Part shown: positions 28,865 to 38,219 of the stretch, piece by piece
Numbering within the stretch: position 1 is the first letter of the stretch
How the letters are laid out: the number at the start of each line of letters is the position of its first letter
From: Smallanthus sonchifolius
Taxonomy: Eukaryota > Streptophyta > Magnoliopsida > Asterales > Asteraceae
Length of the DNA stretch: 64,000 nt
NCBI GenBank assembly: GCA_023525975.1
Contig: CM042046.1
Location: 39,587,501 to 39,651,500, forward strand
Direction: 5' to 3'
Translations under genes and position numbers: made by a program
The notes under the pieces: generated by a model
What the model saw: the letters and a program-made list of their open reading frames with translations, nothing else
Databases searched by the model: none
Told to the model about the DNA's origin: nothing

Positions 28865-31447
28865 TCAAGAGATTTTAGTGTTAGGATATGACATCTCATG
28901 GGAATCAGAATTGCAACCATCCTTTGATGAAGCACTGTCATCAAATAGAACATTATTTTTAATTTTCCAGGTTCGTTTTAAATAATTTTTAGCATTTTTA
29001 ATTCTTTTACGCCTAGATTTCCTATTGTGAGAAGATTTAGGCAACACATATGAATTTAATGAACTTTTGAAAGCCGATTCTTCATTAGAATTTGTGGTTA
29101 ACAATGTACAACTTCTTGAAACATGATTTGAGGCACCACAACTAAAACAAACAAAGTCACAATGTCTCTTAGCCTGATAATAATCATCAAAAGATGAAGA
29201 TGATTGTGATGTTGAGGAATCTGAACATGAGACGGTTCTCTCATCAATAACTTTGTCTTGAAGACGATGTGCTTCCTTTAATCTGAAAAAATCCATGTTG
29301 CTCATGGTTTCACGTGGCACATCATTCACAATAATTCCTGCACTTTTAAACTTGGTAACACATGGCACAACATTCAAAGATTTAGGAACAAAAGGCAAAG
29401 CATTTTTAAACTTAGAAACATCACATCCCAATCCCGTATGCTCAGCAGGCATAGAATCAAAATACAAGTTTTCAACGTGTTCACAAAGATTTTGTTTAGA
29501 CACGGACATATTATTACAATCATCCGACTCAAGTTCTTTTAAAATAGTTCTATCATTAGTACTCTCATCACAATCATCTTCGGAAATTACACAATTTGAT
29601 TCTGCACAAGAAGCAAAACTGTCAGAATCACAGGATGTAATATAATCATCAGGAGATAATTTGCAAACAAAAGGTGTTGAAACATGTGGAGTTGGCATAT
29701 CAGCAAATCTCCCTGATTTAGAATAAGGAGGTGGGTGAGAGTTATACCCAAGACCTTCTTTACCTTTTCTATTAAATTGTTTATCAATAATTCCAAATAA
29801 AATTTTCTGATCCAAATCCATGTGGTCAATCTGTAATTTGGCCTTTTCTGCCTTTTGGACTCTTTCAGTTAAAATCGTATTGTTAATAGTTTGAGTATTA
29901 AGTTGCACGATTAAAGAACGATTTTCACCAGATATGTCACGAATTTTCTTTAAATAAAGTTTCTCATTTTTGGCAACAGAGTCATACATTACTTTAAAGT
30001 GATCTCGTTCATCGACCAAGGCCTGGTTGATGAATCTATATTTCTGAACTTCATTTAAGCAAGATTTAGCGCTACAAAGTCTAGATATTACCTCGGTAGG
30101 CACGGCAGTAAGATCTGTAGCTGGTTCAATCATGACACATTTATCCTTTTCTTTAATGTCAGCCATCAGTGCCTTGTCAGCTGCATCACCTTCCTGATCA
30201 CCCCAATGATAATGTCCATCAGCTTGACAGACCAAAGCTGTGGAACTTGAAGATGTAGAAGATTTGGGAGGGACAGCAGCTTGCTTTCCAGAGGAAGTCT
30301 TCTGTTCATGCTGCTCCTTTGAAGACGGTACCTTGCAATTTCTGGCAAAATGACCTAGCTGGTCACAATTGTAGCATCGTACTTTCTTGATATCAAACCC
30401 AAGAGTCTTTCCTTGCTTGAACCTGTCCATTCCGGTTCTTTTGATAAATCTCTTGGCCCGTAGAGTCAACATTGCCATGCACCAATCAATGTCCATTTTC
30501 TCTAAATCATCAGGATTGATCTGCTCCAGGTCATCAGGTTGAAAACTGACCGGCGTCAAGTTTCCAGAAATCAGTGCATCATAGCATGACATGAAAGCAG
30601 TCATGATCGGGACATATTCATCAGGAATCATGGTAGTAGTCTTTGGAGGAGCAGAGGAACCAGTTGGTTGAATTGCAGCAGCAGATGGAGGAACATCAGT
30701 TTGAAAATAGGCCATTGTAGATTTGGACGAAGTGGAGGAGCCTTGACCTGCAAGAAGAGCTGTGTTGCCAGACTGATTAGTTGGAGTAACTGCACCCCTT
30801 TTTATCTCCAACTCATATGACTCCAGGATGCTGAAGAGTTCTTGTTGTGACAGATCACTTAGCTTCTCAGTTTTCTTTATCATAATCCGGTACATGTTCC
30901 ATTCTTCAGGCAATGAATCAAGCAGCTTCTTGTTTAACTCAAGAACGGGATACTCAGTTCCCAAAACCTTCAACTTGGAGACAATACTTGAGAAACGGTT
31001 GATTAATTCTGACATGGGTTCACCAGGGACACTGCTAAACATTTCATACTGCTTCTTGATTAAATCCCTCTTGCTTTCTCTGATATCAGCACTTCCCTCA
31101 TATCTTGTACATAGAGCAACCCAAAGATCTTTGGCAGTAGTGTACTCAGCAAAAATGTTGAAAACATCCATAGGAAGTGCCATAGCAATAGATCCATAAG
31201 CTTTGTTATCTCTGGCAATTAAGGCATTATCTTTGTCATCATACTCAGACACAAGTTTCGGACGTTGAACATCAGCAGTAGTAGTAACTGGCTTATGTGG
31301 ACCATCAGTGATAGATTGCAAGAGAGTGTGGTCATGAAACTGGAAGAAAGTCTTCATCTTCTTTGTCCAGTCATCAAAATCTCTGGTAGACACCAAGACA
31401 GGTGGTTTGTTTCCTCCGGCATACTCATTGGTGCTTGAAGATGCCAT
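28865..31447 (-). CDS. gag: Gag of the nested copia element (860 aa)
   Basis: Structural protein of the virus-like particle, large as in SIRE-type elements. The capsid-like UBN2 region occupies about residues 20-210 (FDDWTKKMKTFFQ, KDLWVALCTRYEGS, KLLDSLPEEWN). A first CCHC zinc knuckle, CYNCDQLGHFARNC, lies near 357-370. A coiled-coil stretch covers about 465-560. A second knuckle, CFSCGASNHVSRSC, lies near 765-780. The C-terminus is Lys/Arg-rich. The ATG at 31447 is preceded by an acceptor-like TTTCTTTTCTAAG. The TGA at 28867-28865 ends the frame before pol. Confidence 0.93.
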   Translation of the reverse strand: MASSSTNEYAGGNKPPVLVSTRDFDDWTKKMKTFFQFHDHTLLQSITDGPHKPVTTTADVQRPKLVSEYDDKDNALIARDNKAYGSIAMALPMDVFNIFAEYTTAKDLWVALCTRYEGSADIRESKRDLIKKQYEMFSSVPGEPMSELINRFSSIVSKLKVLGTEYPVLELNKKLLDSLPEEWNMYRIMIKKTEKLSDLSQQELFSILESYELEIKRGAVTPTNQSGNTALLAGQGSSTSSKSTMAYFQTDVPPSAAAIQPTGSSAPPKTTTMIPDEYVPIMTAFMSCYDALISGNLTPVSFQPDDLEQINPDDLEKMDIDWCMAMLTLRAKRFIKRTGMDRFKQGKTLGFDIKKVRCYNCDQLGHFARNCKVPSSKEQHEQKTSSGKQAAVPPKSSTSSSSTALVCQADGHYHWGDQEGDAADKALMADIKEKDKCVMIEPATDLTAVPTEVISRLCSAKSCLNEVQKYRFINQALVDERDHFKVMYDSVAKNEKLYLKKIRDISGENRSLIVQLNTQTINNTILTERVQKAEKAKLQIDHMDLDQKILFGIIDKQFNRKGKEGLGYNSHPPPYSKSGRFADMPTPHVSTPFVCKLSPDDYITSCDSDSFASCAESNCVISEDDCDESTNDRTILKELESDDCNNMSVSKQNLCEHVENLYFDSMPAEHTGLGCDVSKFKNALPFVPKSLNVVPCVTKFKSAGIIVNDVPRETMSNMDFFRLKEAHRLQDKVIDERTVSCSDSSTSQSSSSFDDYYQAKRHCDFVCFSCGASNHVSRSCTLLTTNSNEESAFKSSLNSYVLPKSSHNRKSRRKRIKNAKNYLKRTWKIKNNVLFDDSASSKDGCNSDSHEMSYPNTKIS

Positions 31448-31451
31448 AGTC

Positions 31452-31845
31452 TTAGAAAAGAAATTTCAACAGTAGCTAGTTTCGAGTGAACAGTTTTGGT
31501 CGAAACAACAAGTTTCGAGTGAGAAGCACTGATCGAAACTCTTAGTTTCGAGTGAAGAAAATTTGCTCGAAACTACCTAGTTTCGAGTGAGACTAGTTTC
31601 GATTGAAACTAGTTTCGATTGACCAAGCTTGCTCGAAACTCCTAGTTTCGAGTGAGAAATCTTGCTCGAAACTTCTCAGCTTCAAGTGAGACTAGATTCG
31701 AGTGGGAAATCTGCAGGGTAAGTTTCGATATAACAGGACAAAAAATGCTAGTTTCGATTGTACCTTCAACAGACAAAGGTACAGACAAGTAGTTTCGATG
31801 ATCAACAGATAGCAGAAAATGTCTCCCTGAAGTTTCGATACCTTC
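31452..31845. repeat. TCGAAACTA / TAGTTTCGAG box array in the gag leader of the nested copia
   Basis: More than a dozen half-boxes, many in head-to-head pairs (CTCGAAACTACCTAGTTTCGA, GATCGAAACTCTTAGTTTCGA). They fill the leader between the primer site and the gag ATG. The unit is the same as in the LTR promoter and before the extra frame of this element. Confidence 0.9.
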
Positions 31846-32107
31846 TTCTTCAAGCTTCAGCAGACTCCATTGAAGAAAAGTTTCAATAATTAATAATGAC
31901 GAAATAAGAATCCAATCCAGCGAAAAGCTTCCAAGTAACCTCTCGAACACAAAACAGTCTTCAGATCCGAAAAACCCGAATAAATAAAGCCAGAAATCAA
32001 TGAAACAGTGCTCCAAAAACTCGAGTGCAGAAAAACTTCGAGAAACTTCACAAAACACCTAGAATCGATCACAAAACCTGATAATACAAAGAAATCACGA
32101 GCATAAT

Positions 32108-32119
32108 GCTCTGATACCA
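32108..32119 (-). other. Primer binding site, nested copia
   Basis: In minus sense TGGTATCAGAGC, complementary to initiator tRNA-Met, two bases inside the LTR that starts at 32122. Confidence 0.92.
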
Positions 32120-32121
32120 AT

Positions 32122-32684
32122 TGTAGGTCCAGATTTCAATCGGAAATCACGAAAGTGATCGATTACCCACACATGCAGGCGGAATCTGTATGTATGGTGT
32201 TGTAACAGAGGATTAGAGACAGACTTGGTGAAGAAGACAGCCAAACACACTAAGAATCAATGCAAATAATATGTGAAAGTGTAAGAACAAGCATTAAACG
32301 AATGCAAATTGTATTGATTCAAGAACAACTCTGAAAGAGAGAATTCAGGGTTACAGCCGCAACTCACCCTAGAAATTCTCTAACTAGGCTATTTATAGTA
32401 GTTTCACAAGTATCGAAACTATGTTCCTCGAAACTACTAGTTTCGAGTGAACATTTACAAGTGGAAAAAGTGCCTGTCGAAACTACTATCGATCGAAACT
32501 ACTAGTTTCGAGTGAACAAATCTCACTCGAAACTATAGTTTCGATGGCCCAGACTTGGTAAAACAAACAGTAAATTACAGAAAAACTAAAATTACAATAA
32601 TGAAATGACAGAAAGTAAACTAGTCTAAAATTGTTTAAACATACAATAAATGACAACAGCTTATACAAAATATATGACTCTACA
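32122..32684 (-). repeat. 5' LTR of the nested copia element
   Basis: 563 bp, with no difference seen from 19842-20404. TATA box in minus sense at 32398-32389. Palindromic boxes at 32412-32545. Confidence 0.95.
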
Positions 32685-32689
32685 TACAT

Positions 32690-33295
32690 ACTGATTTATG
32701 TTCTAACAACTGTGCTGAAAAAGTAAACAGATATAAGTATGATAATGAATTGCTCTTAAAAGAAATAAATCAACTTAGGTATGCCAATGTCGAGTACAAG
32801 CGTTCTGAAAAATTGTTTAAAGATAAAATTGATGCAGGAAAAATTGATTTTTCAAAACTTGAAATGGATTTTAGCAATAAGGAATGTATTTATCGTGATG
32901 CACTAAAACGAATAGACGACCTTAGTCTAAAGCTGAATGACGTTGTGACTCAATTGGCAAACACTAAGTTGACAATCGAGAAAATTGACCACTCTCGAGC
33001 TGTAGTCTATGACATGATAGACTCTAAAGTCAGGAAAGTAGGAAATCCAGGATTAGGCTATCATGCTGTTGAACATCCTTTCAATGGCAATTTTACTCCC
33101 ATGCCAAGTGTTCAACATGAAGATGTTGAAATGGAGTATGGTGTAGGCCGTAAACCAGTTCAATCTTCTTCGTCCACAAAGTCCACTCCCGTGACTAGTG
33201 GTCTTTCAGTACAACATGTGAACGTTTCTAACCCATCTAAGTCTTGTGTAGCAACAGGATTAGTAGAGGGCATAGTGGAGGATTGTGGAAGTGAT
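32690..33295 (+). pseudogene. Outer copia gag, middle part
   Basis: This continues the gag frame interrupted at 19841. It is a Lys/Glu/Leu-rich coiled-coil region (LLLKEINQLRYANVEYKRS) followed by Ser/Thr-rich linker. It is broken near 33296 by the gypsy fragment; the exact join is uncertain by some tens of bases. The coding sequence resumes near 37290. Confidence 0.7.
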
Positions 33296-34831
33296 GATGA
33301 GGAGGTGGAACGCCATTTTTGTGGGTAGGCTTTGTACATTTGGCCGAGATCGACACGAGGGAAGTTTCAGTTCTCCCTTCACATTCCATTGCATTGCATT
33401 CCATTTTGCTTTGCATGTTTTTGTATACATTGAGGGCAATGTATGTTTCTAAAGTGTAGGGTGGGAATTTATTTACGCGATGTTTGTCCTTTTGAGCATT
33501 TTATCACTTCATTTTTTTTGCAAAATCTCCCGTCATAATTTTTGTTGGCATTAATCAATTTTATAAAAATTTAAAAACACAAAAATATAATAAAAGTTAA
33601 CCGTTTAGCATTCACAATTTTTAGTAAATAATAGAGGTTTGATTTTTCGAAAGCAATTGAGATAGAAATTCTATCGAGTCAAACCCAATTTTTGTAACCA
33701 TGATTTTAGTGGGCTAAACGAATGAATTGCATGTAACCTTTTGCTTACACCCATTCCTTTCCATTTTCGTGAGTTTATTTTTTAGCCTTGATAGCTTTAA
33801 ACATTGTTTGCTCTCGTTTTTTCGGATTTGAGTGTGCCGGATGTTTCATGCTTGTTAGAACTTGCTTTTAGTATACATTTCGAAATTATGAACATAAATA
33901 TTGCATAAAAATGATTAAGGCATTAGGATAAACCACTTTGTTAGCCTTTTATTTTTATTTTTCCCCTCATCCGAACACATCCACTAGTTAGCCACGTTGA
34001 GCCTATCCCATGTTTTTCTTTTATTACCCACATTACACCGCCATTAAACCTTCATTAGCCTTTTTATTTATTTATTCTATTTTTCACCCGTGTTAAAAAT
34101 CCGGTTAGCTAATGTTAATTTTATAGATTTTATTTTGTTGTAATTTTCAAATTCTTGAGAAGTTTTTAGCTAAGAAAAGATGCATATTGACTTAGTTCCC
34201 TTAAAAAAAATCACCAAAATTAGGTGAATTATAGTCGATTAGAGCAATTTTATGAGCAAATAATTCGGTTGTTAGCTCTTATCTATACGGAAGTATTAGT
34301 TAGTTTATTTTTCATATTAGAAGTTGTTTTAGTTTTTGAGTTAGCATAGCCGCCGGGTTTTTAGCCATTTAGTCACTTTTAAATTCCACTTCCTTACCCT
34401 TAGACATTGCCAAGTTACAACCCATTTAAAGTCCTCTTGATTTATGCTTTGTTTCATGTTAGTTGGTAGAGATTTGATCTTTCAGCAAGCTTATGATTTA
34501 TGCATGATTCTTTATCTTGGCATTTGAGTGTTCTTTACATACACCATTACTTTTATGATCATATATATACCCGAGTGTGTGTGAACATTGTGAGAGCATT
34601 AAGTTACATGCCAATGATTTCCTAGGGCATATTCATTTACTCATTCGGTTGTTACTTCATTGGGCTCCTTGGGTTTCATTTAATCAATTTTGCATTTCTT
34701 GAAAAGCTTGTCAAACCTTTATAAGTTTATTAACGCTTACGGTTTTCCGAATTGATCCATAGTGCCATTGTAAGTTTTGTTTACTTTGATTTTTTGCTTG
34801 AGGACAAGCAATGTTCAAGTGTGGGGTTGTT

Positions 34832-36604
34832 TGATGTGTTAGAATTTACACATCTTTTTGGCACAAAACTTCGCTCATTTAACGATCAATTCTTGGTTAT
34901 AGTCAACGTTTAGACACTTATTTGCTTCATTTCCTGTTTTGTAGGTTATTGTGAAGCTTGGTGAACAAACAAGAGGATTCCAGGATAAAAAAATTGAAGT
35001 TTTAGGGTTTCTGTGATGGAGGCACTGTCATGCCCCCTACTTGGCATGGCCGTGCCAAGCTTGCAAACCCTAGGCACGGTCGCGCCCACATCTTGCACGA
35101 CCGCGCCAAGCCAAAATTCAAGGCACAACCGTGCCTTGACTTCCCACGATCGCGTGTCACCTCGTGAGTCTGAACAGCCGTACTTCCTCAATCAGTGGGA
35201 CCCAATGGAAGCTCCGGATCGGTCAACCCTCTGTCACACGGTCGTGTTAAGACCTAGACACGAACGTGCCTTTGTACCTGGCACGGTCGTGCCTTCTCTC
35301 CTGGCACGGTCGTGCCTCCCCTTTTCTATATAAACAGAACTTAAGCTCTCATTCAGATATCGAGCAACCAGGGAGAAAAATCCACTGTTCCAGCTCGTAT
35401 CATCCTTGTTTCAGCCACATTTCAAGCTTCTTGGAGAGGATCACCATACATCAACAACAACATCTAGGCTTGGATGAGTGGTTTGATTCTTGTTTTCATA
35501 TCATGTTTCTCACTATTTTCCCCTGTTCATTTGTAATTTTTATGCTCATGATGAGCTAAAACTCTTGTTCACTTTGGTTTAGATGAAGTTTAGATACATT
35601 TGACAACATTCATGGATTATTGGCAATTATTGTGTTAATGTTATGACAACCGTATGATTATTCTTCGATGAAATTATGTATTCAAGTAATTTGAGTTGTT
35701 TACAAGACTTGTATTTGTGTATGCCATATTATGTTGGAAAACTTGTGGTTTATGCTTATATTCATGGATTGGTGTATGTATTTATACTAGTTTATGGCAT
35801 TTGACTAGGAATGGTGAATGAAGTCTTGTTTATGAATCATTATATTTGTATGTGTATTCTTATGTTTATGTTTGGAAAGACAAAGTGTTTGTTATAATGT
35901 TTCATGCTTAGTTTTATGTTTATCTAGGAATTATTGACACATTCTCCTATTTTATATAACCTTTATATGAACATTGTATGTTGAAGAAATGCATATTGTT
36001 GTCTAATTTAATCAACTTGAGGTGGGTAGTGTGTTGCTCATATTATCTTTCCAACTAGTTTTTGGATTAGTGTACCTTAATCGAAAGCTAGTTCAATCTT
36101 TATAAACATTGACATGATTGTTAAACACGTGAGCTTCATTGTATGACTTTAGGTGGTTGGTTTGTGTAATTCATGCTAGCTTTCCGAATGGTCATTTGAT
36201 TAGATATCTTTGACGAGAATTTAGTCAATTTATGTTTCGTGTATTTGCCATGTTTCTATTAGTGTATTGAATGTATTCTAGATGGATTCGACACCGAAGT
36301 GATATTTTCTCCTTGATTGTGTGACTTATGATCTTAGCTTAGTTTATATATTTGCATGCTAGTTAATTAAAACAAACTCTACAAAATATCTTTGTACCAT
36401 CACTTGATTGAATCTTAGTTCCGGTCTATTATTGCTTCCCACCGTGTCCACGGATTGATATCCGGTTCTTACCTTTACTATATTGCTATCCGACGGGTAC
36501 ACTTGCCCGGCGTGTGTTTGATTAGTCTTTGGTGAAAACCCATTTTAAAACTCAAATTGTGTGAAAAATACAAATAAAAAAATATATATAGTTTACACAC
36601 ATCA
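34832..36604 (+). repeat. LTR of the Tat/Athila-like fragment (1,773 bp)
   Basis: It begins TGATGTGTTAGAATTTACAC and ends GTTTACACACATCA. It contains palindromic GGCACGGTCGTGCC boxes (35031-35320) and a TATA box in TTTTCTATATAAACAG at about 35324-35335. Confidence 0.85.
35031..35320. promoter_or_regulatory. GGCACGGTCGTGCC box cluster in the gypsy LTR promoter
   Basis: Perfect or near-perfect palindromes of GGCACGGTCGTGCC, with variants GGCATGGCCGTGCC and GGCACAACCGTGCC, occur about ten times. The last two perfect copies lie within 50 bases of the TATA box. The sequence is unrelated to the boxes of the neighbouring elements. Confidence 0.85.
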
Positions 36605-36610
36605 AGTTTT

Positions 36611-36628
36611 TGGCGCCGTTGTCGGGGA
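36611..36628 (+). other. Primer binding site, Tat/Athila type
   Basis: TGGCGCCGTTGTCGGGGA, six bases after the LTR. It matches the tRNA-Asp-derived site used by Tat/Athila elements. Confidence 0.88.
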
Positions 36629-36911
36629 TACGGTTTTACAAGAACGATTGGAATTAATTTGTAGTCATTTAGTATATATATTTTTGTGCATATCGTGTTT
36701 TCTTGTTTGTTATTTTACAATTTTTTTTGTGTATAGATATTTTGCATTTTACTTGTTATTTTTAGCTGCATTTGTATATATATATATATATTTTAGTAAA
36801 GTTTTTATTCCATTTTATTTTTCATTTTTATTTTTTATTTTCAATTATTTTATTTTTGTTTTTGTTTAACTTGTGTTTTCTTTGTCCTAGGTTCGCGTAT
36901 TTAAATCTAAC

Positions 36912-37288
36912 TTGTCGTGCAGATCATGTATGTTCTCAACTTCCGTCGAGGAGGTTCCTGAGCCATCTTCCGAGCGGGAGCGTGATCTTCATCGGAGATT
37001 GCGAGCCCGTTCCCGATTTGTGGCACGGTTACTCGAGTTTGACGAGGTTGTTGTTGACGAGGTAGAGGAGATGGCGGACGAGGATGCGGGTCGGACGCTT
37101 TCGGATTTTGGCAAACCGACACTTGAGGGTTTGGAGTCGAGCATCAATATGCCGACGGTTGGAGCACATCAGTTCAAGATCAAATCCAGCATTATACAGA
37201 TGGTGCAGAACATGTGGCAGTTTGATGGCAAGGATCACGAGGATCCTAATACTCATTTGGCCGGTTTCTTAGAGATTTGCGCCACTAT
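36912..37288 (+). pseudogene. Start of gypsy gag, truncated
   Basis: An open frame gives an Arg/Glu-rich N-terminus and then the beginning of the capsid domain typical of Athila/Tat gag (QMVQNMWQFDGKDHEDPNTHLAGFLEIC). The capsid domain is cut off at about 37288, and the sequence then joins outer copia gag. Frame and motif order agree with the LTR and primer site just upstream. Confidence 0.75.
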
Positions 37289-37289
37289 C

Positions 37290-38219
37290 CAAAATACTTT
37301 GTCTGGTTTTTCTAAGTCAATGTTGCTTTTGAAAATTGTGAGGTTAAGAACAACAAAAAATCCATCTTTGTGAATGGTGGGACTTTAGAAAATGAAAAGG
37401 CACAGTTTGTGAATGGTAAGAATAAAAAATTTATCAAAAACTGCTCATCAAATCGCGAAAGCAGTAAACCATCCACAAGTCAGTGTGATTCAAAGAAAAG
37501 GCCTCAACGTTTTACCAAAAGCGAGTTTTATGCTAAATTTGATAATCATCATCGTGCTTTTGAATAAAACGTTAGGAATGCTGATAGAAGTAATTTCAAG
37601 TCAAATCATAGAAATTATAATGATGATCAAATGCATAATAGAAGGTTTTCTAGGAACTGTGAAACTGCAAGTTACTTCACCAGTTCTCCTCAATAGTCAT
37701 CATCATGGGACACCGGATACTATGCCCCGTATCCGAGAAGGCAAACGTGTTATGTCCGTGGAAATCCTGAACACTTTGCTCGAAACTGCGTTCACAATCG
37801 TGAACACTCTGGTAGATGTCCGAATGTTAATCAAAGGGATAAAAAAAATTAAAAGGCCACAGATGTCTAAAGGACACAAGGCCTAATCTTACAAAAGGCC
37901 CAATGATAAACAATCGGATAAAAGAACTAATTTTGTGCACAAATCTCAATGTTCTATTAAAGAAAATAATGCTTTCAAACATAAACAAAAGAAAGTTGAG
38001 AAACCTATAAAATCTGAAAAGGGTAAAGAAAAGGTAGTCACTCTAACAGTAAGCCCAAATTTTCAAAAACAAAAGGCTGTTTGGAAAAGAAAACCTATTG
38101 TGCAAACAACACCAATTGAGTTTAATGACAAAAGAGTTATGAAATTGCAAGAAGTTTCATACCTGGATGATTTAGGGCAACCCAAGACAACCATGGCTTG
38201 GGTTCTAGTTACAAACTAA
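37290..38219 (+). pseudogene. Outer copia gag, C-terminal part
   Basis: The frame carrying CEVKNNKKSIFVNGG resumes the copia gag and shows several stops and shifts (37565, 37693 and others). A second zinc knuckle near 37750-37790 reads CYVRGNPEHFARNC, with Arg where the family has its second Cys, so it should not bind zinc normally. The last piece (37935-38219) is a Lys-rich C-terminus ending in TAA at 38217-38219. It overlaps the pol frame, which starts by 38198. Confidence 0.75.

Larger units (their letters stand above)
19842..32684 (-). mobile_element. Young SIRE/Maximus-like copia element nested in the outer copia gag
   Basis: Two 563-bp LTRs (19842-20404 and 32122-32684) appear identical by eye. 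The target duplication TACAT lies at 19837-19841 and 32685-32689. Length is 12,843 bp. In minus sense the order is LTR, primer site, box-rich leader, gag (860 codons), pol (about 1,098 codons), 2.2 kb spacer with a second promoter-like region, extra reading frame (959 codons), purine tract, LTR. All three large frames are open. This is the youngest and most complete element in the window. Confidence 0.95.
33296..37288 (+). mobile_element. Tat/Athila-like gypsy fragment in the order 3' internal, LTR, 5' internal
   Basis: 33296-34831 is noncoding sequence of the kind found between pol and the 3' LTR in these elements (TTGAGGGCAATGTATG, GTGTAGGGTGGGAA), ending in a purine tract. 34832-36604 is an LTR with ends TGATGTGT and ACACATCA. 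It is followed by a tRNA-Asp type primer site and the start of gag, which stops near 37288. The single LTR therefore has the element's 3' internal side on its left and 5' internal side on its right, and pol is absent. Both borders join the outer copia gag. Confidence 0.75.

Noticed and set aside
34946..35333. Overlapping frames over the GGCACGGTCGTGCC boxes
   Set aside because: The GC-rich palindromic boxes keep both strands open; the region is the LTR promoter.
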